From contig ML133436.1 in NCBI GenBank assembly GCA_003864495.1, positions 2,853,326 to 2,917,325 of the forward strand: a stretch of DNA of 64,000 nucleotides, given 5' to 3'. Each line of letters begins with the position of its first letter. Position 1 is the stretch's first letter. The notes below the pieces were generated by a model. That model saw only the letters and a program-made list of their open reading frames with translations. It had not been told where the DNA came from and did no database searches. A program made the position numbers and the translations under genes. Of the stretch, positions 40,915 to 51,351 are shown piece by piece. This DNA is from Nemopilema nomurai (lineage: Eukaryota > Cnidaria > Scyphozoa > Rhizostomeae > Rhizostomatidae).

Positions 40915-41523
40915 TACTTAAGGGTAGATAGAGAGTACCTGCTGAAAGGTAGATAGAAAGTAGCTACCAAAGGACGTATGTTAAGTAGCTACTTAAGGTA
41001 GATATAAAGTTGCTACTAAAGGACGTATGTTAAGTAACTACTTAAGGTAGATAAAGTAGCTACTAAAGGACATATGTTAAGTAGCTACTTAGGGGTATAT
41101 ATAAAGTAGCCACTAAAGGACGTATGTTAAGTAGCTACTTAAGGGTAGATATAAAGTAGCTACTAAAGGACGTATGTTAAGTAGCTAACTAAGGATGGAT
41201 ATAAAATAGCTACTAAAGGACGTATGTTACGTAGCCACTTAAGGGTCGATATAAAGTAGCTACTAAAGGACGTATGTTAAGTAGCTACTTAAGAGTAGAT
41301 ACTTAAATAGCTACTAAAGGACGCATGTTAAGTAGCTACTTAAGGGTAGATATAAAGTAGCTACTAAATGACGTATAATAAATAGCCATTTAAGGGTAGA
41401 AATAATGTAGCTACTCAAGGACATATGTTAAGTAGCTACTTAAGGGTAGATATAAAGTAGCTACTAAATGACGTAAGTTAAGTAGCTACTTAAGGGTAGA
41501 TATAAAGTAGCTACTTAAGGACT

Positions 41524-41687
41524 ACCTGTACCCTAAGCAGCTACTTCGTACCTGTACCTTAAGCAGCTACTTCGTACCTGTACCTTAAGCAGCTACTTCG
41601 TACCTGTACCTTAAGCAGCTACTTCGTACCTGTACCTTAAGCAGATACTTCGTACCTGTACCTTAAGCAGCTACTTCGTACCTGTAC
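41524..41687. repeat. 26-bp tandem array, left inner arm
   Basis: About six copies of a 26-bp unit with ctgtaccttaag followed by cagctacttcgtac, almost identical to one another. It is mirrored on the other side of the spacer. Confidence 0.9.
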
Positions 41688-41700
41688 CTAAGACAGTTAA

Positions 41701-41866
41701 GTACAGGTACGAAGTAGCTGCTTAAGGTACAGGTACGAAGTAGCTGCTTAAGGTACAGGTACGAAGTAGCTGCTTAAGGTACAGGTACGAAGTAGCTGCT
41801 TAAGGTACAGGTACGAAGTAGCTGCTTAAGGTACAGGTACGAAGTAGCTGCTTAGGGTACAGGTAG
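41701..41866. repeat. 26-bp tandem array, right inner arm
   Basis: About six copies of the inverted 26-bp unit, starting immediately after the 13-base spacer. Near-identity with the left inner arm suggests recent formation or ongoing gene conversion. Confidence 0.9.
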
Positions 41867-42857
41867 TCCTTAAGTAGCTACTTTATATCTACCCTTAAGT
41901 AGCTACTTAACATACATCCTTTAGTAGCTACTTAACATACGTCCTTTAGTAGCTACTTTATATCTACCCTTAAGTAGCTACTTAACATACGTCCTTTAGT
42001 AGTTACTTTATATATACCCTTAAGTAGCTACTTAACATACGTCATTTAGTAGCTACTTTATATCTACCCTTAAGTAGCTACTTAACATGCGTCCTTTAGT
42101 AGCTACTTTATATCTACCCTTAAGTAGCTACTTAACATGCGTCCTTTAGTAGCTATTTAAGTATCTACTCTTAAGTAGCTACTTAACATACGTCCTTTAG
42201 TAGCTACTTTATATCTACCCTTAAGTAGCTACTTAACATGCGTCCTTTAGTAGCTATTTAAGTATCTACTCTTAAGTGGCTACTTAACATACGTCCTTTA
42301 GTAGCTATTTTATATCGACCCTTAAGTGGCTACTTAACATACGTCCTTTAGTAGCTATTTTATATCCATCCTTAGTTAGCTACTTAACATACGTCCTTTA
42401 GTAGCTATTTTATATCCATCCTTAGTTAGCTACTTAACATACGTCCTTTAGTAGCTATTTTATATCCATCCTTAGTTAGCTACTTAACATGCGTCCTTTA
42501 GTAGCTACTTTATATCGACCCTTAAGTGGCTACTTAACATACGTCCTTTAGTAGCTACTTTATCTTCCTTATGTAGGTACTCTCTATTTACCCTTACAGT
42601 GCAAATGACACGAAAATTTTCTATCTACCCTTGAACGTCTGACTAAATCGAATACGCTGATTAACTTTAAGTTTTCGAAAGACTTGTACTTTCCTAGTTA
42701 TAGCTGTTTAATATTCGATTTTTTGTTTCAAATTTTGTCATAAGGGATTGGGTCGAGTTGGAGAGGAAGTGACGTAAAATAGTTGTGATAGTGAAAAGTT
42801 TAAATTGCTTTCTAACAAGAAACTCTACGGCGGAGTTTTACTTGCAACCTTGTAATC

Positions 42858-43477
42858 ATGTCGGACAGCGATTGTTCAAGCTCGATGGCTTCAGTTTTCG
42901 AATAAAGTGAAGAAAAGAGCTTATAGGTGCTACTGGTGGGCTTTTTTACCATACCAGAACGAACAACTCGTTTCTTCTGGGGAAAATTGGGACGCGGAGC
43001 CAGGCGAAGCTGACACGGCGATCGAAAGAGACCAGGCAGAAGGTGAGGATGGAATACGGCCTTCCCAACTGCGTGGTCGACGGCGAGGAATTATTCCTCT
43101 GAATGAATGGTGAGTAGGATAAATCTTCATTGAGTTTTAAAGTTAGAAATTCAGCATTTGCTTTGCATCGTGGCTGTTTTCAGGTACCATAGCCTGATAA
43201 AGTTTTCCAAAAGAGGCCTAGCCTAGGCTGATGAGTTTTGTGGGCGAAGTTAAAATATGACTTGCCAAAACGAAAACGGCCAGCGGTTCGTTTATATTTT
43301 GATTGTTATTAATTCTTAGGTGTGTGAACTAAGTGTCAAACTGGGCTTCTTGTTGGTGCAAGGGAGTACCAATGCTGCCACGAAGTCCATGCGGTGTACG
43401 AGAAGCTTGTTTTTAAGGGCATCACAGACCGGGTGTACATTGAATCCACGCTATTTTGGTCAGGCTCATCAAGTTGA
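42858..43477 (+). pseudogene. P2RX7-C-like element gene relic
   Basis: The start MSDSDCSSSMASVFE at 42858 runs into a stop at 42903. A shifted frame then carries LPYQNEQLVSSGENWD and an Arg-rich end at RRRGIIPLNEW, up to a gtgagt donor at 43110. After an acceptor (ttcttag) at 43319 a second exon reads, in another frame, TKCQTGLLVGAREYQCCHEV, then VYEKLVFKGITDRV, and stops at 43477. Trp-Cys followed by a Cys cluster and an EYQCC-like motif resemble the C-terminal cysteine-rich domain of P2RX7 that occurs in many anthozoan repeat-associated genes. At least two frame breaks are present, so I call it a pseudogene. The family call rests on motif memory and is moderate. Confidence 0.5.
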
Positions 43478-44549
43478 ACGGAGTCGCTTATCTGGCTTTC
43501 TGTGTCTACTATTGCAGTTGAAGTGGATGCAACATCGAATAAACTTGTCGCCTCAGTAGTCGATGATCTCTCATCAATGTTTGTTCTTTCTTTGAGCTGT
43601 GGAGGATATTTCGTACTGGTTTTTAACAAATACATGTGAATTAAATATGTACAAATATTTTGTTTATTGTTAATCAATTTTCTTGCTTTTTTGCATCTGT
43701 ACCCCATAGAAAGTTTTACTTCGGCAAAGGCACGGAGTACCTAATGTAGTAGATTGTCCAGTTACCAGGAACTTGTAGTATCTGTCAAGGCCATCAGAAG
43801 CGGGAGTATGGAGCCTCCAATACTATATCTGCCTTAAATTACAACAGGCAGACCCCCTCCCCAAAAAAATGAATTTCGTTGTGTGTGACGACACTGCCTG
43901 GTTTGTTATGAAATCTCCGACTGCCCTTGATGTGAATGTTTAATTTTGATTTTCTAAATATCGTGCCAGAATTTTTCTTGGATTTACATGAATAGTTTTG
44001 ATAAAAAAACTCTCTACCAAGGGAGTTTTTACAACAACATTGGTACAGGAATGAAGCACTGCGCATTCACATATAAAGTATTAAATGGGTGCGCCCAGGG
44101 TTTATGTGGCATCATCGATAACGTACTTCTGGTGTTAAACAATAGGAATTTGATAGACAGGTATTCAAAACAATAGCAAACATATTACTCACTATGCGCT
44201 TTTGACGCTTGCCAAGCTCTTCGTCTTGTTTTGGTCTGCGGACTCGTCGAAGACATGTTTTGTTGTTTATAGTGTCAAGAACAGGTATCGAGGAAAACAT
44301 ACGCGAAAAATCTGTTGGAAGAAAGTGCTCTGAGCAAAAAAACGGTCCCGTCGAGTAAGATGATGGCTCGAAATCTCTCCGATGCAATTTTATATACTGT
44401 ACCCCCAGCTTTCGTATCTTTTCACCTTTTTGTAACTTGTGCAAAGTTTTACCATGCGTCGAGCTTCTGTTGGTGCAGCAGTTTTCGGACGTTGCTTGAG
44501 TAATAATAATGCAAAAAACCCCTCTGGGGCACAGCAGTTGTGCTATCAT
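43478..44549 (-). pseudogene. THAP-domain gene relic
   Basis: Minus-strand exon 44549-44193 contains CCTNRSSTHGKTLHKL, then LGVQYIKLHRRDFEPSS and CSEHFLPTDFSRMF. This is the order of a THAP zinc finger (Cys residues near the start, an internal Trp-like position, then Cys-x2-His before Phe). The usual first Cys pair is degenerate and the tryptophan is Gly-Val here. The exon ends at a gtgagt donor (plus positions 44187-44192). A second exon beginning at 43615 reads YPPQLKERTNIDERSS, then ASTSTAIVDTESQISDS, running into the antisense of the P2RX7-C-like relic. THAP proteins bind DNA and are often transposase-derived. It probably came from a DNA transposon. No start codon is clear. Confidence 0.55.
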
Positions 44550-46097
44550 ATAGTGAAATCATACAGCAGCTCAGTTCTATTCGAAGGATACACAACCACC
44601 TTACGTCACAGAGGTCACGTGACCGCCTGTCCGACCGCGTTTTCCTTATGACACATTTTAGCCAAAGTGGGTGTCAGAAAACCCCGATTTTGAGAAACGT
44701 ACGTCTAAAATGTAAAATCAAAGTTTACCATCGTTTCCAGCGATGTTTATTAGATAGTCTATGCAAATAAAATGTTCGTGTCATGTGCACTTTAAAAGAG
44801 ACTTGTATCTGAGGGACTTCACTACATTGTTGAGCTCTTTACTGACAAGGTTTAGAAATGGCTCGTTTTCATTTTTTGAAGCTATATACATTGGGATTTT
44901 GATAGAGTAAATTGAAAGTTGACAGTTGGGACGCAAGCCTTATGTCTCTTTTGCTGTAGAAATGCTAAAGCAACTTTAGCCAAGGACTGGTAAGTACAGT
45001 GAATCCCCGCATATAAGGACCTACTTTTTGAGGTTCAGGCTGAAATAGACGTTTACTGAGAAGGTTTAAAGTAGATTCTAATTGTTTGACTACAGGGAAT
45101 GAAGGCTCGTATTCCAAGGATCCTTACTTAAAATTTAATGATTAATCATAAAGAGATGCATTCAACACTGTTTTTCCTTTTGACAATGTAATTAATAAAA
45201 CATTTACCAACTCTGAGTTTAGAATCTAAACAAAATTATTGGCTATTATATAGGAGGGGATGTTCAGATTTTGACTGCCAACACAGACAAAAATTTTTTT
45301 TATCAATATTCCTCAAATGCAATCCAGTCATAAAGTTGTCTAATATAATGTGTATCAAAATACATGTAGTCTTCAAAGTTTATGATCTATAAGTATAGCC
45401 TTGCCGGATAAGCGACTCTAAAGATGTCATACATACACTGCTTCTGTTGATGTCATACAAAAGATGTCATACAAACACTGTTATAAGTTCTCCTTCATAT
45501 GTATTCCATAAACTATTCATAAAAACACTTGTAGCAAGCTACTTGAAACAATGTTATTTCGATTGCAGTGATGCCTTTTTAAACATACGATTCATCTCTC
45601 AATTCCAGTCTCTATTTCTTGCCCTTGGAATAAGAACCTAATATCACACTGAAACAGGTCCTTTATTACAAGGTGCATGATTTAGGAAAAACAGCCTCTA
45701 TGTACTTTTTTGTAGGTTCTTATATACTTGGAATCGTTTTAATCGTAAGTTTCCAGGCACTTAGATGGAAATGTTGCGTAAATTGCATGTTCAGAAACAA
45801 GGACCATTGACCGGACAGACTATTCAGCCTAACCAAACTAATCAGCAGAAAACGACGCCTTTAGCTAATCAAATTTATCAGCAGGCAATGGGTTTATCTG
45901 AGTGTGAATAATTCTTTGGGGACAAAACTTTGCTGCCTGGTTACCCAGTTAAAATGGGGCGTTGAATTTATTCGTTAGTTTGTAAGAAATTTGCCAGATT
46001 GAATAAATATTAGACAGGGATAAACGTATTGGACCTCGATTTACGCACGAGCTAAGTATTTAAGTACAAAAAGGACTTAAGGTGTGTCTTCAGTGTT
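44385..46097. repeat. Tandem unit 1 of about 1.7 kb
   Basis: Begins with the THAP exon fragment (antisense, caattttatatactg) and runs through a block containing aatgaaggctcgtattcc to a promoter-like stretch with TATTTAAG at 46057-46064. The next unit follows directly. It is highly similar to units 2-4. In this unit the THAP sequence continues leftwards into a longer relic. Confidence 0.9.
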
Positions 46098-47751
46098 CAA
46101 TTTTATATACTGTACCCACAGCTTTCGTATCTTTTCACCTTTTTGTAACTTGTGTAAACTTATACCATGCGTCGAGCCTCTGTTGGTGCAGCAGTTTTCG
46201 GACATTGCTTGAGTAATAATAGTGCAAAAAAAACCCTCTGGGGCACAGCAGTTGTGCCATCATATAGTGAAACCATACAACAGCTCAGTTCTATTCGAAG
46301 GATACAGAACCACCTTACGTCACAGAGGCCACGTGACCGCCTGTCCGACCGCGTTTTCCTTATGACACATTTTAGCCAAAGTGGGTGTCAGAACACCCCG
46401 ATTTTGAGAAACGTACGTCTAAAATGTAAAATCAAAGTTTACCATCGTTTCCAGCGATGTTTATTAGATAGTCTATGCAAATAAAATTTTCGTGTCATAT
46501 GCACTTTAAAAGAGACTTGTATCTGAGGGACTTCACTACATTGTTGAGCTCTTTACTGACAAGATTTAGAAATGGCTCGTTTTCATTTTTTGAAGCTATA
46601 TACATTGGGATTTTGATAGAGTAAATTGAAAGTTGACAGTTGGGACGCAAGCCTTATGTCTCTTTTGCTGTAGAAATGCTAAAGCAACTTTAGCCAAGGA
46701 CTGGTAAGTACAGTGAATCCCCACATATAAGGACCCACTTTTTGAGGTTCAGGCTGAAATAGACGTTTACTGAGAAGGTTTAAAGTAGATTCTAATTGTT
46801 TGACTACAGGGAATGAAGGCTCGTATTCCAAGGATCCTTACTTAAAATTTAATGATTCATCATAAAGAGATGCATTCAACACTGTTTTCCTTTTGACAAT
46901 GTAATTAATGAAACATTTACCAACTCTAAGCTTAGAATCTAAACAAAATTCTTGGCTTTTATATAGGAGGGGATGTTCAGATTTTGACTGCTAACACAGA
47001 CAAAATATTTGGTCAATATTCCTCAAATGCAATCCAATCATAAAGTTGTCTAATATAATGTGTATCAAAATACATGTACTCTTCAAAGTTTATGATCTAT
47101 AAGTATAGCCTTGCCGGATAAGCGACTCTAAAGATGTCATACAAACACTGCTTCTGTTGATGTCATACAAAAGATGTCATACAAACACTGTTATAAGTTC
47201 TCCTTCATATGTATTCCATAAACTATTCATAAAAACACTTGTAGCAAGCTACTTGAAACAATGTTATTTCGATTGCAGTGATGCTTTTTTAAACATACGA
47301 TGCATCTCTCAATTCCAGTCTCTATTTCTTGCCCTTGGAATAAGAACCTATTATCACACTGAAACAGGTCCTTTATTACAAGGTGCATGATTTAGGAAAA
47401 ACAGCCTCTATGTACTTTTTTGTAGGTTCTTATATACTTGGAATCGTTTTAATCGTAAGTTTCCAGGCACTTAGATGGAAATGTTGCGTAAATTGCATGT
47501 TCAGGAACAAGGACCAATGACCGGACAGACTATTCAGCCTAACCAAACTAATCAGCAGAAAACGACGCCTTTAGCTAATCAAATTTATCAGCAGGCAATG
47601 GGTTTATCTGAGTGTGAATAATTCTTTGGGGACAAAACTTTGCTGCCTGGCTACCCAGTTAAAATGGGGCGTTGAATTTATTCCTTAGTTTTTAAGAAAT
47701 TTGCCAGATTGAATAAATATCAGACAGGGATAAACGTATTGGACCTCGATT
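46098..47751. repeat. Tandem unit 2
   Basis: Same content and order as unit 1, starting with the truncated THAP fragment directly after the promoter-like stretch. Differences are scattered substitutions and short indels. Its right end lacks the TATTTAAG stretch because unit 3 begins earlier within the THAP sequence. Confidence 0.9.
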
Positions 47752-49584
47752 GTTTTTTGTGTTTATGATGTCAAAACCAGGTATCTAGGAAAACGTACGC
47801 GAAAAATCTGTTGGAAGAAAGTGCTCTGAGCAAAAAACGGTCCCGTCGAGTAAGAGGATGGCTCGAAATCTTTCCGATGCAATTTTATATACTGCACCCA
47901 CAGCTTTCGTATCTTTTCACCTTTTTGTAACTTGTGTAAACTTATACCATGCGTCGAGCCTCTGTTGGTGCAGCAGTTTTCGGACATTGCTTGAGTAATA
48001 ATAGTGCAAAAAAACCCCTCTGGGGGACAACAGTTGTGCCATCATATAGTGAAACCATACAACAGCTCAGTTCTATTCGAAGGATACACAACCACTTTAC
48101 GTCACAGAGGTCACGTGACCGCCTGTCCGACCGCGTTTTCCTTATGACACATTTTAGCCAAAGTGGGTGTCAGAAAACCCCGATTTTGAGAAACGTACGT
48201 CTAAAATGTAAAATCAAAGTTTACCATCGTTTCCAGCGATGTTTATTAGATAGTCTATGCAAATAAGATTTTCGTGTCATATGCACTTTAAAAGAGACTT
48301 GTATCTGAGGGACTTCACTACATTGTTGAGCTCTTTACTGACAAGATTTAGAAATGGCTCGTTTTCATTTTTTGAAGCTATATACATTGGGATTTTGATA
48401 GAGTAAATTGAAAGTTGACAGTTGGGACGCAAGCCTTATGTCTCTTTTGCTGTAGAAATGCTAAAGCAACTTTAGCCAAGGACTGGTAAGTACAGTGAAT
48501 CCCCGCATATAAGGACCTACTTTTTGAGGTTCAGGCTGAAATAGAAGTTTACTGAGAAGGTTTAAAGTAGATTCTAATTGTTTAACTACAGGGAATGAAG
48601 GCTCGTATTCCAAGGATCCTTACTTAAAATTTAATGATTCATCATAAAGAGATGCATTCAACACTGTTTTTCCTTTTGACAATGTAATTAATGAAACATT
48701 TACCAACTCTGAGCTTAGAATCTAAACAAAATTCTTGGCTATAATATAGGAGGGGATGTTCAGATCTGACTGCCAACACAGACAAAAATTTTTGGTCAAT
48801 ATTCCTCAAATGTAATCCAGTCATAAAGTTGTCTAATATAATGTGTATCAAAATACATGTAGTCTTCAAAGTTTATGATCTATAAGTATAGCCTTGCCAG
48901 ATTAGCGACTCTAATGATGTTGTGAGATTTGGAGCAAAAGATGTTATACAAACACTGCTTCAGTTGGTATAAGGTCTCCTTCATATGTATTCCACAAAAC
49001 ATTCATAAAAACACTTGTAGCAAGCTACTTGCCACATAGATATTAAAATTGCAATGATGCCTTCTTTAAACATACGATTCATCTGTCAATTCCAGTCTCT
49101 ATTTCTTGCCCTTGGAAAAAGAACCTAATATCACACTGAAACAGGTCCTTGATTACAAGGTGCATGATTTAGGAAAAACAGCCTCTATGTACTTTTTTGT
49201 AGGTTCTTATATACTTGGAATCGTTTTAATCGTAAGTTTCCAGGCACTTAGATGGAAATGTTGCGTAAATTGCATGTTCAGGAACAAGGACCAATGACCG
49301 GACAGACTATTCAGCCTAACCAAACTAATCAGCAGAAAACGACGCCTTTTGCTAATCAAATTTATCAGCAGGCAATGGGTTTATCTGAGTGTGAATAATT
49401 CTTTGGGGACAAAACTTTGCTGCCTGGCTACCCAGTTAAAATGGGGCGTTGAATTTATTCGTTAGTTTGTAAGAAATTTGCCAGTTTTAATAAATATTAG
49501 ACAGGGATAAACGTATTGGACCTCGATTTACGCACGAGCTAAGTATTTAAGTACAAAAAGGACTTAAGGTGTGTCTTCAGTGTT
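47752..49584. repeat. Tandem unit 3, longer THAP part
   Basis: Starts about 130 bases further into the THAP exon than units 2 and 4 (atgatgtcaaaaccaggtat, matching unit 1 near 44270). It then follows the same path and ends with TATTTAAG at 49544-49551. It carries a distinctive gttgtgagatttggagc variant near 48920 that recurs in the partial unit before the second ShKT gene. Confidence 0.9.
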
Positions 49585-51286
49585 CAATTTTATATACTGT
49601 ACCCACAGCTTTCGTATCTTTCCACCTTTTTGTAACTTGTGCAAAGTTTTACCATGCATCGAGCTTCTGTTGGTGCAGCAGTTTTCAGACATTGCTTGAG
49701 TAATAATAATAAAAAAAATCCGCTCTGGGGGACAACAGTTGTGCCATCATATAGTGAAACCATACAGCAGCTCAGTCCTATTCGAAGGATACACAACCAC
49801 TTTACGTCACAGAGGTCATGTGACCGCCTGCCCAACCGCGTTTTTCTTATGACACATTTTGGCAAAAGTGGGTGTCAGAAAACCCCAATTTTCGAGAAAA
49901 GTACGTCGAAAATGTAAAATAAAAGTTTACCATCGTTTCCAGCGATGTTTATTTGATAGTCTATGCAAATAAAAATGTTTGTGTCATGTGCACTTTAAAA
50001 GAGACTTGTATCTGAGGGACTTCACTACATTGTTGAGCTCTTTACTGACAAGATTTAGAAATGGCTCGTTTTCATTTTTTGAAGCTATATACATTGGGAT
50101 TTTGATAGAGTAAATTGAAAGTTGACAGTTGGGACGCAAGCCTTATGTCTCTTTTGCTGTAGAAATGCTAAAGCAACTTTAGCCAAGGACTGGTAAGTAC
50201 AGTGAATCCCCGCATATAAGGACCTACTTTTTGAGGTTCAGGCTGAAATAGACGTTTACTGAGAAGGTTTAAAGTAGATTCTAATTGTTTAACTACAGGG
50301 AATGAAGGCTCGTATTCCAAGGATCCTTACTTAAAATTTAAAGAGTAAAATTTAAAATCATAAAGAGATGCATTCAACACTGTTTTTCCTTTTGACAATG
50401 TAATTAATGAAACATTTACCAACTCTGAGCTTAGAATCTAAACAAAATTCTTGGCTATAATATAGGAGGGGATGTTCAGATCTGACTGCCAACACAGACA
50501 AAAATTTTTGGTCAATATTCCTCAAATGCAATCCAGTCATAAAGTTGTCTAATATAATGTGTATCAAAATACATGTAGTCTTCAAAGTTTATGATCTATA
50601 AGTATAGCCTTGCCAGATAAGCGACTCTAAAGATGTCATACAAACACTGCTTCTGTTGATGTCATACAAAAGATGTCCTACAAACACTGCTATAAGTTCT
50701 CCTTCATATGTATTCCATAAACTATTCATAAAAACACTTGTAGCAAGCTACTTGAAACATAGTTATTTCGATTGCAGTGATGCTTTTTTAAACATACGAT
50801 GCATCTCTCAATTCCAGTCTCTATCTCTTGCCCCTGGAATAAGAACCTAATATCACACTGAAACAGGTCCTTGATTACAAGGTGCATGATTTAGGAAAAA
50901 CAGCCTCTATGTACTTTTTTGTAGGTTCTTATATACTTGGAATCGTTTTAATCGTAAGTATCCAGGCACTTACATAGAAATGTTGCGTAAATTGCATGTT
51001 CAGGAACAAGGACCATTGACCGGACAGACTATTCAGCCTAACCAAACTAATCAGCAGAAAACGACGCCTTTTGCTAATCAAATTTATCAGCAGGCAATGG
51101 GTTTATCTGAGTGTGAATAATTCTTTGGGGACAAAACTTTGCTGCCTGGCTACCCAGTTAAAATGGGGCGTTGAATTTATTCGTTTGTTTGTAAGAAATT
51201 TGCCAGATTGAATAAATATTAGACAGGGATAAACGTATTGGACCTCGATTTACGCACGAGCTAAGTATTTAAGTACAAAAAGGACT
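49585..51286. repeat. Tandem unit 4, adjoining the ShKT gene
   Basis: Same structure as the preceding units, but its promoter-like end leads into the first exon of the complete ShKT gene instead of into another THAP fragment. This shows that the repeated unit includes the gene's own upstream region. Confidence 0.9.
51266..51273 (+). promoter_or_regulatory. TATA-like box of ShKT gene A
   Basis: TATTTAAG lies 79 bases before the ATG at 51352, which would place transcription start near 51296, just after a ctcttcag stretch. The same motif and flanks occur at 46057 and 49544 upstream of THAP fragments. Confidence 0.45.
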
Positions 51287-51351
51287 CTTCAGTGCCAGAT
51301 AAACCATTCACTTTCAAACCGTTGGCTAGAAGCACCAGACGCAGCGACAAA

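Larger units (their letters stand above)
40915..42598. repeat. Giant imperfect palindrome of tandem minisatellites
   Basis: The left arm at about 40915-41687 and the right arm at about 41701-42598 are inverted copies around a 13-base spacer at 41688-41700. The outer part of each arm is a tandem array of a roughly 50-bp unit that combines gtagctactaaaggacgtat and a second agtagctacttaaggg block. The inner part of each arm holds about six copies of a 26-bp unit containing cagctacttcgtacctgtac. The outermost flanks (tagagagtacct on the left, aggtactctcta on the right) also match as inverted copies. The arms differ in copy number and in scattered bases. No open frame explains it. It could be a foldback transposon or an inverted duplication of a minisatellite. 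Confidence 0.9.

Noticed and set aside
40915..42598. CRISPR-like array of regular repeats
   Set aside because: The repeats are contiguous with no unique spacers and are mirrored as a palindrome. The window is eukaryotic.
46167..46484. Plus-strand frames of about 105 codons beginning MRRASVGAAVFG, repeated in units 2 and 3
   Set aside because: These are antisense of the THAP exon plus flank. The reverse strand has the recognisable THAP motifs, and the plus frame has none.
48642..48869. Minus-strand frame beginning MKTTCILIHIIL, repeated at 50358-50585
   Set aside because: Its conservation follows from tandem duplication. There is no start or splice context and no coding-like composition.
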